A DNA stretch of 60,000 bases, from positions 6,657,001 through 6,717,000 of the forward strand of contig NC_087073.1 in the NCBI RefSeq assembly GCF_026151205.1. The letters are read 5' to 3'. The notes beneath the pieces were generated by a model. The model was not told the origin of the DNA. It saw only the letters and a program-made list of their open reading frames with translations, and ran no database searches. Of the stretch, positions 22,351 to 35,002 are shown piece after piece. This stretch comes from Bolinopsis microptera. Its lineage: Eukaryota > Ctenophora > Tentaculata > Lobata > Bolinopsidae. Position numbers and translations under genes: made by a program. Positions within the stretch are counted from its first letter, which is position 1; the number at the start of each line of letters is the position of its first letter.

Positions 22351-23372
22351 TCAGGGATAGACGCTTTGCCAGTCAATTGTAGCCTGTATTTAATTGTCCA
22401 TAGATTCAAAAGTATAAAAGATACAGCCATTTCCGACCACAGGTCTTGCAAATAATTGTTTACACTTTAGTTTACATTGTATACAAAAATTATTTGACGT
22501 CATAAACACCCCTTGATGACGTCATCAAGTTAACCGTTTTTAAAACTTGATTTTTGACAAAGTAATAACTTTTAAAATTAATTTTAAACCATTAAGGAGT
22601 AATTTTATTCAAAATCTGAGGAAGTTTTCATCTTAGATAATTGTTCAAGCATTCTGAAAATCTACCGGAAAGTTTTTCTAGCTTGCTCCTTCATAAAGAT
22701 ATTCGTCATTGAAGTTTGTGCTTTTTTGAAGAATTATTTTATAAAAACGTCAATTTTGCGATTTAGTATTCTCTGGTGTTGGGCCATGCCTTGGATTGTG
22801 GAGCTTAGTTTTGCTTCCTATAGGTATAAATTGTGCATTAGGCTAGTTTTAAAGTTGAAAATCGAAAAGTTGCACACGTGGGGACACGCCCAAATTGATA
22901 GAAAATTGCTAAAATCACTGAAAATTGCTGTTTTCGTCATTTTCTGTCAACTTTAGAGTGCCGTTGTGATTACAGTTCTTCTTGAAATACTTTGAAACTT
23001 TGCATGCTTATCAAGCTATATATAAAACAAGTACATGCAAAAAGTTACGGCGATTCAATATTGGATGCGCACGCAACGTCCACTCAAAGTTTGCACGTGC
23101 GAAAGGTGAGAATTTTGCTCATTCGTGATTTCCAACAAATTCTGCTTTGCCACGACAGTTTAATGTCATTATATATGAATTTAATGCCAACTTGAATGAG
23201 TATTAAGTGGCATATTCAGTCAGTGATCGACCGATATGCTTCCCTAAACACAAGGAAATGTTTTTAAAGGAAAAATTTCGAAATCGTTGAAACTTCCTCC
23301 TTATTAATGAAGATATCAGTTTATATTTCGACTTTATAAAGTACCCTGACATTATAATCAAAAAGAGATGAT

Positions 23373-23892
23373 ATTTTACCAAAACCCATAATCATGGGTA
23401 GAGTGGACCGCTGCCAGTGTCTCTCTTTCCCAAACAAAAGGAAATGATATTAATTTGATTGACCGTTCTCAAATGCAAAATGATACCGAGAATGAAATCG
23501 GTCGCTCGCTTTTCCCATTTATTTACAATTGTACCTAATAGATTAAGAAAAACTACCCAAAGGCAGCTGTACTCGGCAATGAAGATTCAATAAACTTCAG
23601 CTTGTTCAATAAGTAATAACTACCACCCTTGTCCCTTACCCCGAAATACTAGGTATCGACCCGAACGCAACCCAAAGAGATTTTTACAGCATCAGATTGA
23701 TGTAATCAATCGAAACTTATTTATACAATTCGTAAGCCGTGAATGAATGGGAAAAGCGAGCGACCGATTTCATTCTCGGTATCATTTTGCATTTGAGAAC
23801 GGTCAATCAAATTAATATCATTTCCTTTTGTTTGGGAAAGAGAGACACTGGCAGCGGTCCACTCTACCCATGATTATGGGTTTTGGTAAAAT
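23373..23892. mobile_element. TIR element A, copy 2
   Basis: The second copy of the 512-base element, in the opposite orientation to copy 1. It has about 150-base inverted termini and the same centre, including the CCCGAACGCAACCCAAAGAG segment. It ends the right arm of the palindrome. There is no open frame. Confidence 0.8.
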
Positions 23893-24107
23893 ATATGTAT
23901 ATATGTATGTATCACGACAATCTATCGTAAAACAGGGGTTCTAGAAAACCCACTTCCCGATGCTCCTGAAACCTGAAACTTTTTTTGCAGTCGATTTGGT
24001 CAACGTCTAGACGCCCTAAAAAATTTCAGATCTCTAACTCAATTTTAACATGGTTTTTAAGGCACCTGAATATGGCGATTTTGGGTTTTTTACCGAATTT
24101 CGTATAA

Positions 24108-24447
24108 CAGTGCTGGCGAGTATTTTATGCAAATTTCTTAAAAATCTCAACATTACTATTTTTTATTCCTGTCATCTTTGACATCAAATTAGAATGTTTT
24201 GAACTAAAAATAAATCTGCTGAACGACTTCCGATGAGTCTTAATGCCTGAAAAACTCGTGCCGGAGGAGGCGGCCTTCGGCCGCCGCCTCCGGCCGGAGT
24301 GCACGCTTCGCGTGCACGAAAGAGGCTTCCGACGAGTACCAAAGGGGTTATAGTAGTAAAGGGGGTATAATAGTAAAGGGGGTACAATAGTAAAGGGGGT
24401 ACATAGTATACCCCCAATAAAGACACCGCTCGTGTTTGCCAGCACTG
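24108..24447 (-). mobile_element. TIR element X, copy 2
   Basis: An inverted 340-base copy of the element at 21778-22117, with the same GC-rich hairpin pair and TTTACTATTATACCCCC tandem units. The shared sequence extends leftward to about 23905 (TATCACGACAATCTATCG). Together, the two X copies flank the right palindrome arm in inverted orientation, so 21778-24447 could itself be one 2.7-kb composite element. Confidence 0.65.
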
Positions 24448-24939
24448 TGACCATACAGATTTTGTGGACCTTCTTTAAATAAAGTAGTAAGATATTTGCA
24501 ATCGGCTATTTTGGATTTAAGTCTGATCTAATATACAGCATTGAACAAAGTTTTGCATTCTTCAGTCGAGAACTTTGGCGATCAATAAGATCATTCCTTG
24601 CAGTTGTGCAAAATTCTTTTTTCGTCTATCGCGTTTTCAGACACCTCCATTTGATTCGCCCAAATCATTGTGTGAACTGTAGCTTCACCAGTACCATGAT
24701 ATGAAGAAACCATATAAAAAACGCCGGTCCAAGCTTCCAAGGTGCTAAATATATCCCAGCATATGTATTCTCGTGTTAATAAACCTCGCTGACTCTTGTT
24801 CACATCCAGCCGTCTTGTTTTGCCTACTCGAGCTGTACATTCCTCAACTTTAAAGTTACGTTCTCAGGCTGGGATTGAGATGTATTTTGTATATTTATTA
24901 TAACACGTCTAGTGAGTGGTTGTAAGTAGCTGCTAACAA
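24448..24939. other. Upstream region of the C2-PLD gene, nothing defined
   Basis: About 490 bases between the repeat block and the C2-PLD start codon. It should hold that gene's promoter and 5' UTR, but I see no specific motif. Confidence 0.35.
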
Positions 24940-27900
24940 ATGGGTCTTTTGAAAGGGAGTCTACGAATACACATCATCGAAGCAAAGGTGAGGATGCTAA
25001 GAAAACTTATTCTGCATAGCATTATTATATATATATATTATATATATGTGAAAAACTTGACGATTACAATCTACAACTATCACTTTGACTTAGTAGTACT
25101 TAACATTAATAGCACTTTTCCTGAGTAGCACTTTTCCTTGCGATAGAATATCCTCGTAACATTAAATTCGACTGCAGGGTTTGTTAAACAGAGATAACAC
25201 GGTAGTTCATGAAGATGTATCAGACCCCTATGTTTCTGTTGATGTTGGTGTTACCAGGGTAGCCAAAACGTTCGTCAAGGACAACAATCTCAATCCTCGC
25301 TGGAATGAGGTGAAAAATAATCTAGAAGGCATACATAGATTGTTATTGAAGTTAAACTTGTAGATTGTATTGTCAAAGGCTCAAGAATTAATCCCCCTAC
25401 ATACCCCAAATGAAGAAATTTGATTGAAAATAACTAAAACTAACAGTTAACAAACGACAGGTTTTTAACGTAGACGTGAACAGTAAAGCTCGGTCAGTGA
25501 CCTTCAAGGTGAAGGACCGTGATGTGGTGGGATGTGACATGTTGGGCTGGTTAGCTATTGAAGTGGACGAGCTACTCGAGGAGGAGATTATATCCGGCTG
25601 GTGGGTTTAATCGCAAACTTTATTTTTATCAGGCCGGATTATAAAGTAGTGTCACATAGTGAGTTAGAACTTAAAAGCTTGGTGCTTGGTGCTTGTCCAA
25701 CTGGAATGAAGACATGCATTTCATTCCTACCCGATCCATTTTTATTAGGACCGTGTTGTGTTGATATGACATGTTGATATATCAACTGTGGTACGAAACA
25801 GGGAGTTGCTAGGTGTTACGTTGGGAGCTATAAATATACATAATTTACATGCCTTTCTGTGTGACTTCAATCTTATTCAAGGTGTATCTCGGCTCATGGT
25901 TATCGTAGGATGATAATTCTTTTTTCAACCGGTCATAAAAAGTCTCCTCTCCATTGGTTATAGGCTCGTTAGTATCGTAAATTGTTAATTTATTCTTAAT
26001 TAGTAATTTAGTCGGCCCGCACGCTCATTTTACCTGTATTTCTATATGCGCGGATCAGAGCAACTCACATAATTGACGTCACAGGTTCAAATTTTTTTGG
26101 CTGGATATCTCGGCGCGCGAATGAAATACAACTTTGCGGATTTCACTAAAGTGGTTTATACGATTAATGTAATAAAAGGATTTGCACGAGAAAAAAACTT
26201 TTTATAAGGTCCCCTCATCCTTTAATGCTGGTATTTATGTTTGCCTTGTCATGAACATATGCTGTAATTGTTTTAAATATTTAAATGTTTACTCGACACT
26301 CCTCCTCAGGTTTCCACTGATAAGTCCTCAGGGGAGACAGGATTGTGGCAAGCTGAGGGTAGAGATCAGTTTCAAGACCAAAAACAAGAACGTACAAAAC
26401 AACATGTTTCCTCTCAGAACAACCACAAGGTAAATTTGACATTACTTTCTGAATTAAAGAAACTTTGTGAATTGAAGGAAAAATTAAAATAAGATCTTAT
26501 TGATCAATGACACTTTGGAGACACTGACAGTTGATATATCATGACCAGCTTCACACTTTTATCATGATATCTATAATATCTTATTTCCAGGTTGAGACTA
26601 TATCAGGATGCGTGCTGTGCCAAGTTTCCCCAACATGACACCCACGTTAGGAGGAACTCTACGATACAAGTCAAGGCTGGAGAAAGCAGCTGGATAGATT
26701 TGTACCGTGATCTCAAACAAGCTCAAGATCTTATCTACATCAGCGGATATACACTCAATCCTGGTTAGTAATTGTGAGCTGGAATGGTAGAAAACATAAC
26801 TTTTATCACTATAATATATTATCTTTCATAATCGACCAATTTTATGAAGGACATCATTTAACGATACAATACAAGATAAAAGATGATATTCTATGGGGTC
26901 AAGGCCCTAGGGCTCTTAGTTTAAATAATAGTTAATATCTTAGTATTAGTAAAAAACTTGTTCTCAGATTTGAAGTTGTCGAGATACACACCGTGTGAGA
27001 CGCTAGGACAGATACTTCTAGAACGTGCAGAGAAGGGGTGCAAGTCCTTATCCAAGTCCAGGTTAATCATTTAGGGTATCAAATTTTAAAATCATGATTA
27101 GCAAATAATACCATCAAATACAGAATATCATGTTATAGACTAGAGCCATAGTTAACAATTAGCCAGCTAGATCCCACAGGAGCTGTGTATGGGGTCCCCT
27201 TGTGAGTACATGTGCCACCTGCACGATCCTGAACGACACTTGAAGCTGAGATTCGCTGCTAGTTCCGTACAGGTTTCAGTGAGACCGCCCACACGAGATG
27301 ACCACACCTCCTCCTTCGTTTTGGTGGACACGTCTCTGGAGAACGTTAACGTGCCGCAGAGACGACTTGTTGCTTACTTCGGGGGCTTGGACCTGGTTAG
27401 TTATTACGTTATTCGAGAGTCGAGATCAAGAGCATTCATCCTCACAAAAACATTAAATACCACATCGATGGGTGTATAAGTCAAAACCATGAAATAAGTG
27501 TAAAAGATGAGCTGGCCAAGTCTAAAATGATGTCCATGACAGGTAACAGGAAGATGGGACACGCCAGGTCACTCTCTCTTCGACACACAACGCACACTGC
27601 ACCGGGGTGACTTCTACAACCCCTGTCTGAACCTCCGGGCCCGGGGTCAGTCTTACTGTCAGATTTGTGGTCCCAAGGACACTCCTGACCAGGAAATTGA
27701 GACTACAACTTGTGATTCCTCAGGTGCTAGGTTACCTTGGCATGATACAACCAGCAGATTTGAGGTGAGTTCGTGGACAGATTTAGCTGTTGATTTTATC
27801 AATCACCTCACGTTCATGCAGCGAAGAACAAGGGAATATTTCGGTAGGAAACTGATAACAGACTCCTTACTGGTTTTACTACTTTTTGTGAAAGAAGTCC

Positions 27901-29008
27901 TATCTTCTTAAGATACCCACCTTTACAGGGCCGCCTAGCACACGATCTCATGGTACATTTCGAGGAGGAGTGGTTAAAACACGGACCTAAAACGAACTTT
28001 GCGGAAATAGACGATGAAGACTACGATCTGGATAACCCCCCTCCCGGAAACAAGACAGACGAGTGGGAATGCAGTCTCCTGACGAGCATTGCTAACCCTA
28101 GCAACCCCACATCGTCTCTAAAGAGACGGTCAACCAGACGTGCTAGAAGTAGGACGAAAAGTGTTATGACTACTAATGAGGATGTCATCCAACAATGTTT
28201 AATTAATCATATTAAGAAAGCGAAGAAATTCGTTTACGTGGAATGTCCGATTTTGTTCAAAACGAAAGAACCGGACGGTTTTACTCTGAACCCGGTCCTA
28301 AACGAGATGATAACACGGATTATGATATCTATTGAAAACAGAACAGAGTTCACGGTGTTCCTCGTGATCCCTGAACTTTACATCCACACATCCAACATGA
28401 AGTTAGCTTCAGATCCCGACACAGATCGTGTAAACGTTTACCACAGGGATTGTATTGCTAAAATGTATAACATGATAGGAAACTGTATTGCTCGACACAA
28501 GGGATCAGCAGATAAACACCCAACAGACTATGTCCAGGTTTACACTCTCCGAAACAACGGTTCCAGTACCCCCTACAAGCTTAAAGAACACGATCATAAC
28601 ATTCAGAGTCAGATGATATTCGTACATTCTCAGGTTGTTATCATAGACGACGAGCACTTGATAATGGGATCTCCAACCAGCCACACTCAGCTCGCAAACA
28701 AGGACTACGAAGTAGCTCTGGCTCTGTGCCAGCCCCATCACCCTAGTGTTATGAACGGACCGTTACCCACAGGGGATGTGGCCAGGTTTAGGATGTCCCT
28801 GTGGTTAGAACACATGGGGGACACCCAGACCTCTTGGACAGACCCGAGTAGCAGGGAGTGCAGGGAGAGACTGAGGTTTATAGCTCAGGTTAACAGAGCT
28901 AACCATGATAAGGGTGTGGTTTGCGAGTCTCATCTGCTCGAGTTTTGCAAATCTGTTCACAAGAGTGGGAGAACGGAGTTTTACCACTTTAAGACACATA
29001 AACACTAG
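24940..29008 (+). CDS. Plant-type C2 phospholipase D, likely pseudoenzyme
   Basis: Nine exons: 24940-24987, 25178-25309, 25461-25600, 26310-26429, 26591-26763, 26968-27061, about 27167/27180-27395, 27543-27764 and 27929-29008, giving about 740 residues. An N-terminal C2 domain keeps likely calcium ligands (SDPYV, NLNPRWNE, KDRDVVGCDMLG). The PLD body follows plant PLD order: RLRLYQDACC, LIYISGYTLNP, RRLVAYFGGLDL, GRWDTPGHSLFDT, DFYNP, LPWHDTTSRFEG. Family members hydrolyse phosphatidylcholine using two HxKxxxxD motifs. Here the first reads HTSSFVLVD, where HHQK-type His and Lys are lost, and the second reads HSQVVIID, with Lys replaced by Gln. Catalysis is therefore unlikely; calcium-dependent membrane binding could remain. 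Exons 6 and 7 do not join in frame as read. The gene converges on the kringle gene. Confidence 0.85.
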
Positions 29009-29657
29009 TGCTATAACACTGGATTCTTAAACTTTACTTTCGGGTAGAGATCATAAGATCGCGATTTTTTTACCAACGTGAGCATGAAAATTACTTTTCC
29101 TTTTCAACCTCTTTTACTATTTCATAGCAAAAGCTTCTCGACACAAGAAGTGACACGTTTCTAAACAATATGGAGAGAAACACTTTATTCCCTCGCATCC
29201 TGTTTGATAACTTAGTATTCATTCATACTGACTTTCGTGGGAAAACTTTGTGCTATTTTTACAATGGACCTTAATGGAGTCAACCAAATATTTAATCGAT
29301 ATTGTGACTAAAATTCAGGTAAATCAGATTAATAATGGTTAAATTTATTGCACAAAATTGGCAAACCTTGCTGTGTGTATCGAATCCTATTTTTAACAAA
29401 TTTTTGTCCGAAAGGAGGATTTTGGGATGAAAGAATTTAGGGCTCACACGAATAAATGAGCTTAACACGTCAGCCTTTCTAATTTTATAGTTATGGTAAG
29501 ATGACATATAAACTGAGTTTTATGAGCAAGTTAAACTGTATTGAGTTAAGAATAACATATACCAACTATTTTTAACCAATTTGTCTCAATAACAAGTCTG
29601 TATAAACTGTATAAAGGTTGAAAAGATAAAAGCACCCGCGGCCCCGTGCTGGAAGTC
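29009..29657. other. Convergent intergenic region, no gene seen
   Basis: AT-rich spacer between two converging genes. It must hold both 3' UTRs, and no further coding sequence is recognised. Confidence 0.4.
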
Positions 29658-32600
29658 CTAAAAGTGGAAGACAGGAAGGTCGGTATCCTCACAATGAAGT
29701 ATCTCTGAACAGTAAACGTATCGTACCAGGATGCTGGTGGTGTAGCACCAAGGCTGTCCTGAGTTCCTGGGGTCCGGGTTCCGACACTTGTTGTGCTGAC
29801 CAATACCGTACACTGCCGTGTTGCTAGGAGATGGGTGATACATGTGGGGATGTGGGAAATCACGTGACCAGTTCTGACACGTGTAGCTTTCTCCACTTTG
29901 AGTTCCGGTGGTTTGGTTTCCACGGTAACCAACGCCATCTTGTGCATAACACGCCACGTTCCACACACACTTAGGTACCCCGCACACTGATGGTTGTTGT
30001 GTGCCGTTAACATTAACAAGACAGGTAGGACCCTCACTCGCCTTCTCCTCATTCCTGCAGGGAGTCAGACACTTCCTGCCCTCTCTATCCACCTTCTGGT
30101 ACCCTCTGAAGTACTGACCGTGTTCCTCCTCGTCAATGTAGCAGAACAAGCCTGTCATTACGGGGGAAATAAGGTACACTGCCTTCCTCAACTCCAAGTG
30201 TCCTCCGTTAACCACCACTATCTCCTCTCCAGTGCCACCTACATCCACTACCCAGTCCCCAGACACAGCCACTAGGTAGGATATCTCCCCTAGTATGTTG
30301 TCGATGGAGCCCCCCTCGTAGAACTCTGCCACTGCCATCTCAGAGCTGTTCATGCCAAGAAGTATAGGTCCGATACAATCTGTAGGGGAGGTAGATCCTG
30401 TTCTGTAGGTGGTGTGAGTTTTATTGCTGGGGCAAGAGGTACAGCTAGTTTGTCCCTTTCCGTCAGCAAAAGATCCCTGTTGACAGATATCACACTCAAC
30501 AGCTCCCTCTGAAGCTGCTGAGTAGCCAGGGGAGCAAGGGGTGCACTGTGCAGCTGCAGTAGCGTTGTTAGTAGACGTACCAGGAAAGCAGGGCTCACAG
30601 ATCAAACCTCCCGGTGAGCTGGTTATAGTTCCTGCTACACAATCCGTGCAGGTTTTAGCCCCTCTGACAATACCGTCAGTACTGGTCCCAGCCGGACACA
30701 TTTCACAGGAACCTGCACCAGGGTTGGAGGAGACACTGCCAGGTCCACACAGGTTGCAGATGGCAGCACCCTGGTCTGAATAGCTCCCTGCACTGCAGTT
30801 AGAACAGGAGATTGTAGCGTTGGTGTCCGTGAAGGTGCCAGCTGAGCAGGGGCTACAGTCTTTACTCCCGGTCTTATCAGCAAAGTAGCCGGCAGGGCAA
30901 GCAGTACAGTTCCCAGTCCCGGGGCTAGTAGCGTTGTAACCAAGAGAGCAGGAAGAGCAGGACTCTGAACCACCCTTTCCGTTTGTAGAGGCTCCTGCTT
31001 CACACAGAACACACTTGGTTTGTCCTGTTGAGTTGCTAAAACTGCCAGGAACACACTTAGTGCAGCTTGTAGCCTTCATCTCTTCACTAGCAGATCCTTC
31101 ATCACATAGTTTACAGTCAGCAGCCCCGGCAGTGTCACTGAAGGACCCTGGCGTGCAGTCCGAGCAGATCACACTTCCTGACTGACTGGAAGTACCCGCC
31201 ACACACTGCTCACAATCAGTAGCTCCTCGCACCAACCCTCCGGTACTGGTACCAGCAGGACATGCTCCGCAGAACCCAGCTCCCTTCTTGTCTGTGTAGG
31301 TACCAGGACCGCACAAGTCGCACATTGTAGCATTTATTTCTGAAAAAGACCCTGCAGAACATTCACTGCACTCTGTTGTGCCATTCTTGTCTGAAAACGA
31401 GCCAGCGGCGCAACCAGTACATTCTGTTGTGCCATTCTTGTCAGAAAATGAGCCAGGGGCACAATCAGTACAGCTTGTAGCTGCTCTGATGCTGGAATAC
31501 TGTCCAGGACTACACGGAGAACAAACAGCAGAGCCCTCTTTCTCAGCAAAAGTTCCAGGCTCACAAAGATTACAAATTGTGGCATTGGCCTCAGAATATG
31601 ACCCTGCCGAGCAGGGGGAGCAAGTCTCGCAAGCGTGGTGTTCAGCAAAGGTTCCAGCCTGGCACACAGTGCAAGAGGTAGAGTTGGATTCAGCGGAGGA
31701 GGAGCCACGAGGACAGGGACTACAATTTGCTGTTCCGTTCCCAGGAGCAAAGAAGCCCGGACTGCACACTGTACACTCTGTGGCTGCTCTGAAATCTAAA
31801 GTCGAGCTACCTGGGGAGCAGAGGGTGCAGGCTGCAGATCCGTTAACTGGAGAATAGGAACCAGGCTCACACAGGTTACACATTTTAGATTTAGGTTCTG
31901 AAAATGAGCCCGCGTCACAAAGTATACATGATGTCGTTCCGTTGTTGTCAGAAAAAGAGCCAGCAGCACAATCAATGCAACCCTCAGCTCCATGAATGTT
32001 TGAATATTGTCCAGGACTGCACAAATCACAGGTTTCAGCTGATGCATCTTTAGCAAAAGATCCTGGTTCACAGAGATTACAGATTGTAGAGTTAGAATCA
32101 GCTGCGAAGGAGCCGGGTTCGCAAGCAGGGCAATCTGCTGTTCCGTTCCCAGGAGCATAGAAGCCAGGACTGCACACAGTGCATTCAGTGGCTGCTCTTA
32201 AACCAGCTGTTGAGCTACCTGGGGAGCAGAGGGTGCAGGCTGAGGACCCATTACTTGAAGCATAGGAACCAGGCTCACACAGGTTACACATTTCAGAGTT
32301 AGAGTCTGAGTAAGAGCCTGCGTCACAGAGTGAACATGATGTTGTTCCATTCTTGTCAGAAAAAGAGCCAGCAGCACAATCAGTGCAACTCTCAGCTCCA
32401 TGAATGTTGGAATATTGTCCAGGTTTGCACAAATCACAGGTTTCAGCTGATGCATCTTTAGCAAAAGATCCTGGTTCACAGAGATTACAGATTGTAGAGT
32501 TAGAATCAGCTGCGAAGGAGCCGGGTTCGCAAGCAGGGCAATCTGCTGTTCCGTTCCCAGGAGCATAGAAGCCAGGACTGCACACTGTACACTCTGTGGC

Positions 32601-33498
32601 TGCTCTTAAACCTGCTGTTGAGCTACCTGGGGAGCAAAGGGTACAGGCTGAGGAGTTAATTGGAGAATAGGATCCAGGCTCACACAGATCACACATTGTA
32701 GAGTTATAGTTTGAGAAAGAGCCAGCTTCACAGAGTGAACATGATGTCGTGCCATTATTGTCAGAAAATGAGCCGGCCGAACACACTTCACAAAGAGTTT
32801 GTCCTTCCTTATCATTATAAGAACCAGGGATGCAGAGATTGCAGCTTGTTGCATTTGTCTTGTTACTGAGAGGAGTTCGAGTTAGTTTGATCACAACAGG
32901 ATTTCAACAAACTCTGAAGACATGATTTGTTTTGTAATGTTAACATTTGTCATAGATTGATGTCGCTACTAGGCACTGAATTCATGACACAAATTAATCA
33001 TTAAGCTGAAAAAATAAGCTTAAGCTATAAGAATATTAGATAATGAGGGAGACGAGGAAAATCCTTTAAAATCGCGTTAAAATTAACCTGTAGGATCCAG
33101 CGGGGCACAGAACACAAATAGTTTTGTTGTTAACATAACTGCCAGGTTTGCAGTCTACATCTAGCTCATCTGAAATATAAATTTCGTTGGGGGCCAAAAC
33201 CTTATGTGAAGTGTGAAAGATTCCTCTATTTTGTCGTTCATTCAAATTCAATTGGTCGACGCTGACATTTTAGCAGTAGTACCAACAATTAATTATAGCA
33301 GAAAATCATACTCACTGGGCTGCAAAGATTCATCTACGACATGTTGGACAAACTGGAGCACATCTCCAGAACATTCTCCACCAGTTCTGCCCAGGTGTTG
33401 TTTCCCTCGTCAACCTCTGTCCCGGATGTAACGCCAAGGGAAACAGCAAATGTCAGCGGGGACGCTGCCAGCAACAGCAACACCACAGTTACTTGCAT
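29658..33498 (-). CDS. Secreted GCC2/GCC3 cysteine-rich repeat protein with kringle
   Basis: Three exons: 33498-33354 (donor uncertain), 33169-33088 and 32865-29658, about 1144 residues. Exon 1 encodes a signal peptide (MQVTVVLLLLAASPLTFA). Most of the protein is some 50 half-repeats of the pattern C-x2-C-x2-G-(S/T/F)(F/Y)(S/A), as in ephrin-receptor-like GCC2/GCC3 modules, with many NGT, NAT and NST glycosylation sites. A 408-bp (136-residue) block is repeated about three times (spacing seen at 31731, 32140 and 32549). After a cysteine-poor linker comes a kringle: CYAQDGVGYRGN, T-x-SG-x-x-YTCQNW, CRNPDPRNSGQPWCYT, YVYCSEILHC. A degenerate kringle-like segment (YFRGYQKVDREGRKC) precedes it. 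No membrane anchor follows, so it is probably an extracellular matrix or secreted adhesion protein. A stronger donor (GTGAGT, exon end 33316) would need a one-base frame change in exon 1. Confidence 0.85.
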
Positions 33499-35002
33499 CT
33501 ATTGTTCGGAAATTATATATTAAGTGACAGCTCAAGCCCAGCTACAATATAAATAATAAACTAAAACATAAAAGCGCTCAAAAAGCTTAGTCATTAGTGC
33601 TGATTTTAAAATGCACAGAATGAATAAATCAAAACACAGGAGAAAAGGGACTAAAAAATCAAGAACTTTCCATTTCTCTCTGAAAATGAAGATAACGTTA
33701 TTGCTATCAAATATCTTTTCTGCTTCTGGCGTTCCTTTCAGAATGCAGACAAGCTTTTTAATCAAATTTTTGCTTCCTGTTTTTATCACGAAACATGATA
33801 CACTTCACCCTGGTGACTGTCAGAATTACTCCTTTTTCTCAATGCTTGCAGATAAGATAACTACTTATCAAATAAAAATGTATCTTCTTCTCATACAATT
33901 TGTGTATATCAAGTATCCAAAGTTGCTACATATTTCTAAGAATTGAGGAAAACTATTTACTGTAACTTCATTTACATAATGCAAAGTAACACAAGGCTGC
34001 ATTTGCTAAGAAACAACCAATATTTTATGTAAGATGTTCGGAAACGTTGCCCATTTTTTTTCTATATCATTACCATGATCGTGATCGATCACTATTAAAG
34101 TCGATACATGTGTGCTTATAGTTATAATATTAATACGGGGCTAATTTTGCCTATGAGAGCTGGAAATTTGAAATTTAAACCTTACAAGTTACACCTGTTA
34201 AGTACTTGTACCCATAATTTAACCAACAGCTGTTTACTATGACTTGAAATTTTCCCACTACCCAGGAGTTTTCAGATTATGGGGCGCTCTCTTATTCTTA
34301 ATTGTTTTTGATTGTTCGGTACAGAAACGTTTGTTCGCTGGCTCTCCTGAACTTGCTCACATTCAACTTGTTGAGTTTTTTCTTTGTCAAACACGTGAGT
34401 TCACTATAAATATATTTTTACGACCATTTAGGTCCATTTACGATAATTTACAACCATTTACAACCATCTGTCCGAAATTTTCTCTTAGAATTTTCTCTTA
34501 GAAAAAACAATTATAAGCGCGCGGTTGGTCGGTATTATATCTGTCGTTAGTCTTAAAGGGCATTCATAAACATCTGTTCAGCTCAGGACGAACTTTTCAA
34601 AAATCGATTTATCATTGACCACGATGGAGGTAACCGTTTACCGTAAAGCATGTTAAAACAATGCAATCGTTAGGTAGAGCTTTTTCTGTTCGTGAATTAT
34701 CTGATGAAATATATATGAATTTTTCTATTTGCTCATTCAAATTCCAAGTTAGTCTTTTACAGTTTAAAGGTTTTTATAATTAACTTTATAGTTGGTGAAC
34801 TATTTTTCAATTCGACGGGAACGGGGAAGGGAAGCTCAAGCATACCAGTTAAACTTAATCTTTGAAACCGTGATATCGACAATTGCGTTGCATTAATTTT
34901 CGGTATTCACCTACGGTAACTATTTTATTATCATTTATTGGCTTGAAATTAATTTAAAGCTTTTTAATTTTTATTAATTTATAATTTTCAGAAAATTGCG
35001 TC
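33499..35002. other. Divergent intergenic region, no gene seen
   Basis: About 1.5 kb between the kringle gene and a GPCR gene transcribed away from each other. It should contain both promoters. Open frames are short and unremarkable. TTTTCAG directly before the GPCR start suggests a spliced leader exon in this interval. Confidence 0.4.

Larger units (their letters stand above)
18041..23892. mobile_element. Large interrupted palindrome of nested non-autonomous elements
   Basis: The left arm (element A, 18553-18906 and 21095-21763) matches, inverted, the right arm (22351-23372 and element A copy 2). Landmarks read in both arms include the 20-base segment around TGACGTCATCAAG, the CACGTGCGAAAGGTGAGAATTT stretch, and the A junction. 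The left arm is split by a 2.2-kb insertion (18907-21094); the right arm is intact. The loop holds element X and a TA microsatellite near 22323-22350. Differences between arms are scattered point changes. No transposase frame is present. It resembles a foldback element, or an inverted duplication made by element-mediated rearrangement. Confidence 0.75.

Noticed and set aside
33611-33946. 111-codon plus-strand frame between the kringle gene and the GPCR
   Set aside because: No homology recognised, no start or splice context; likely chance in intergenic DNA.
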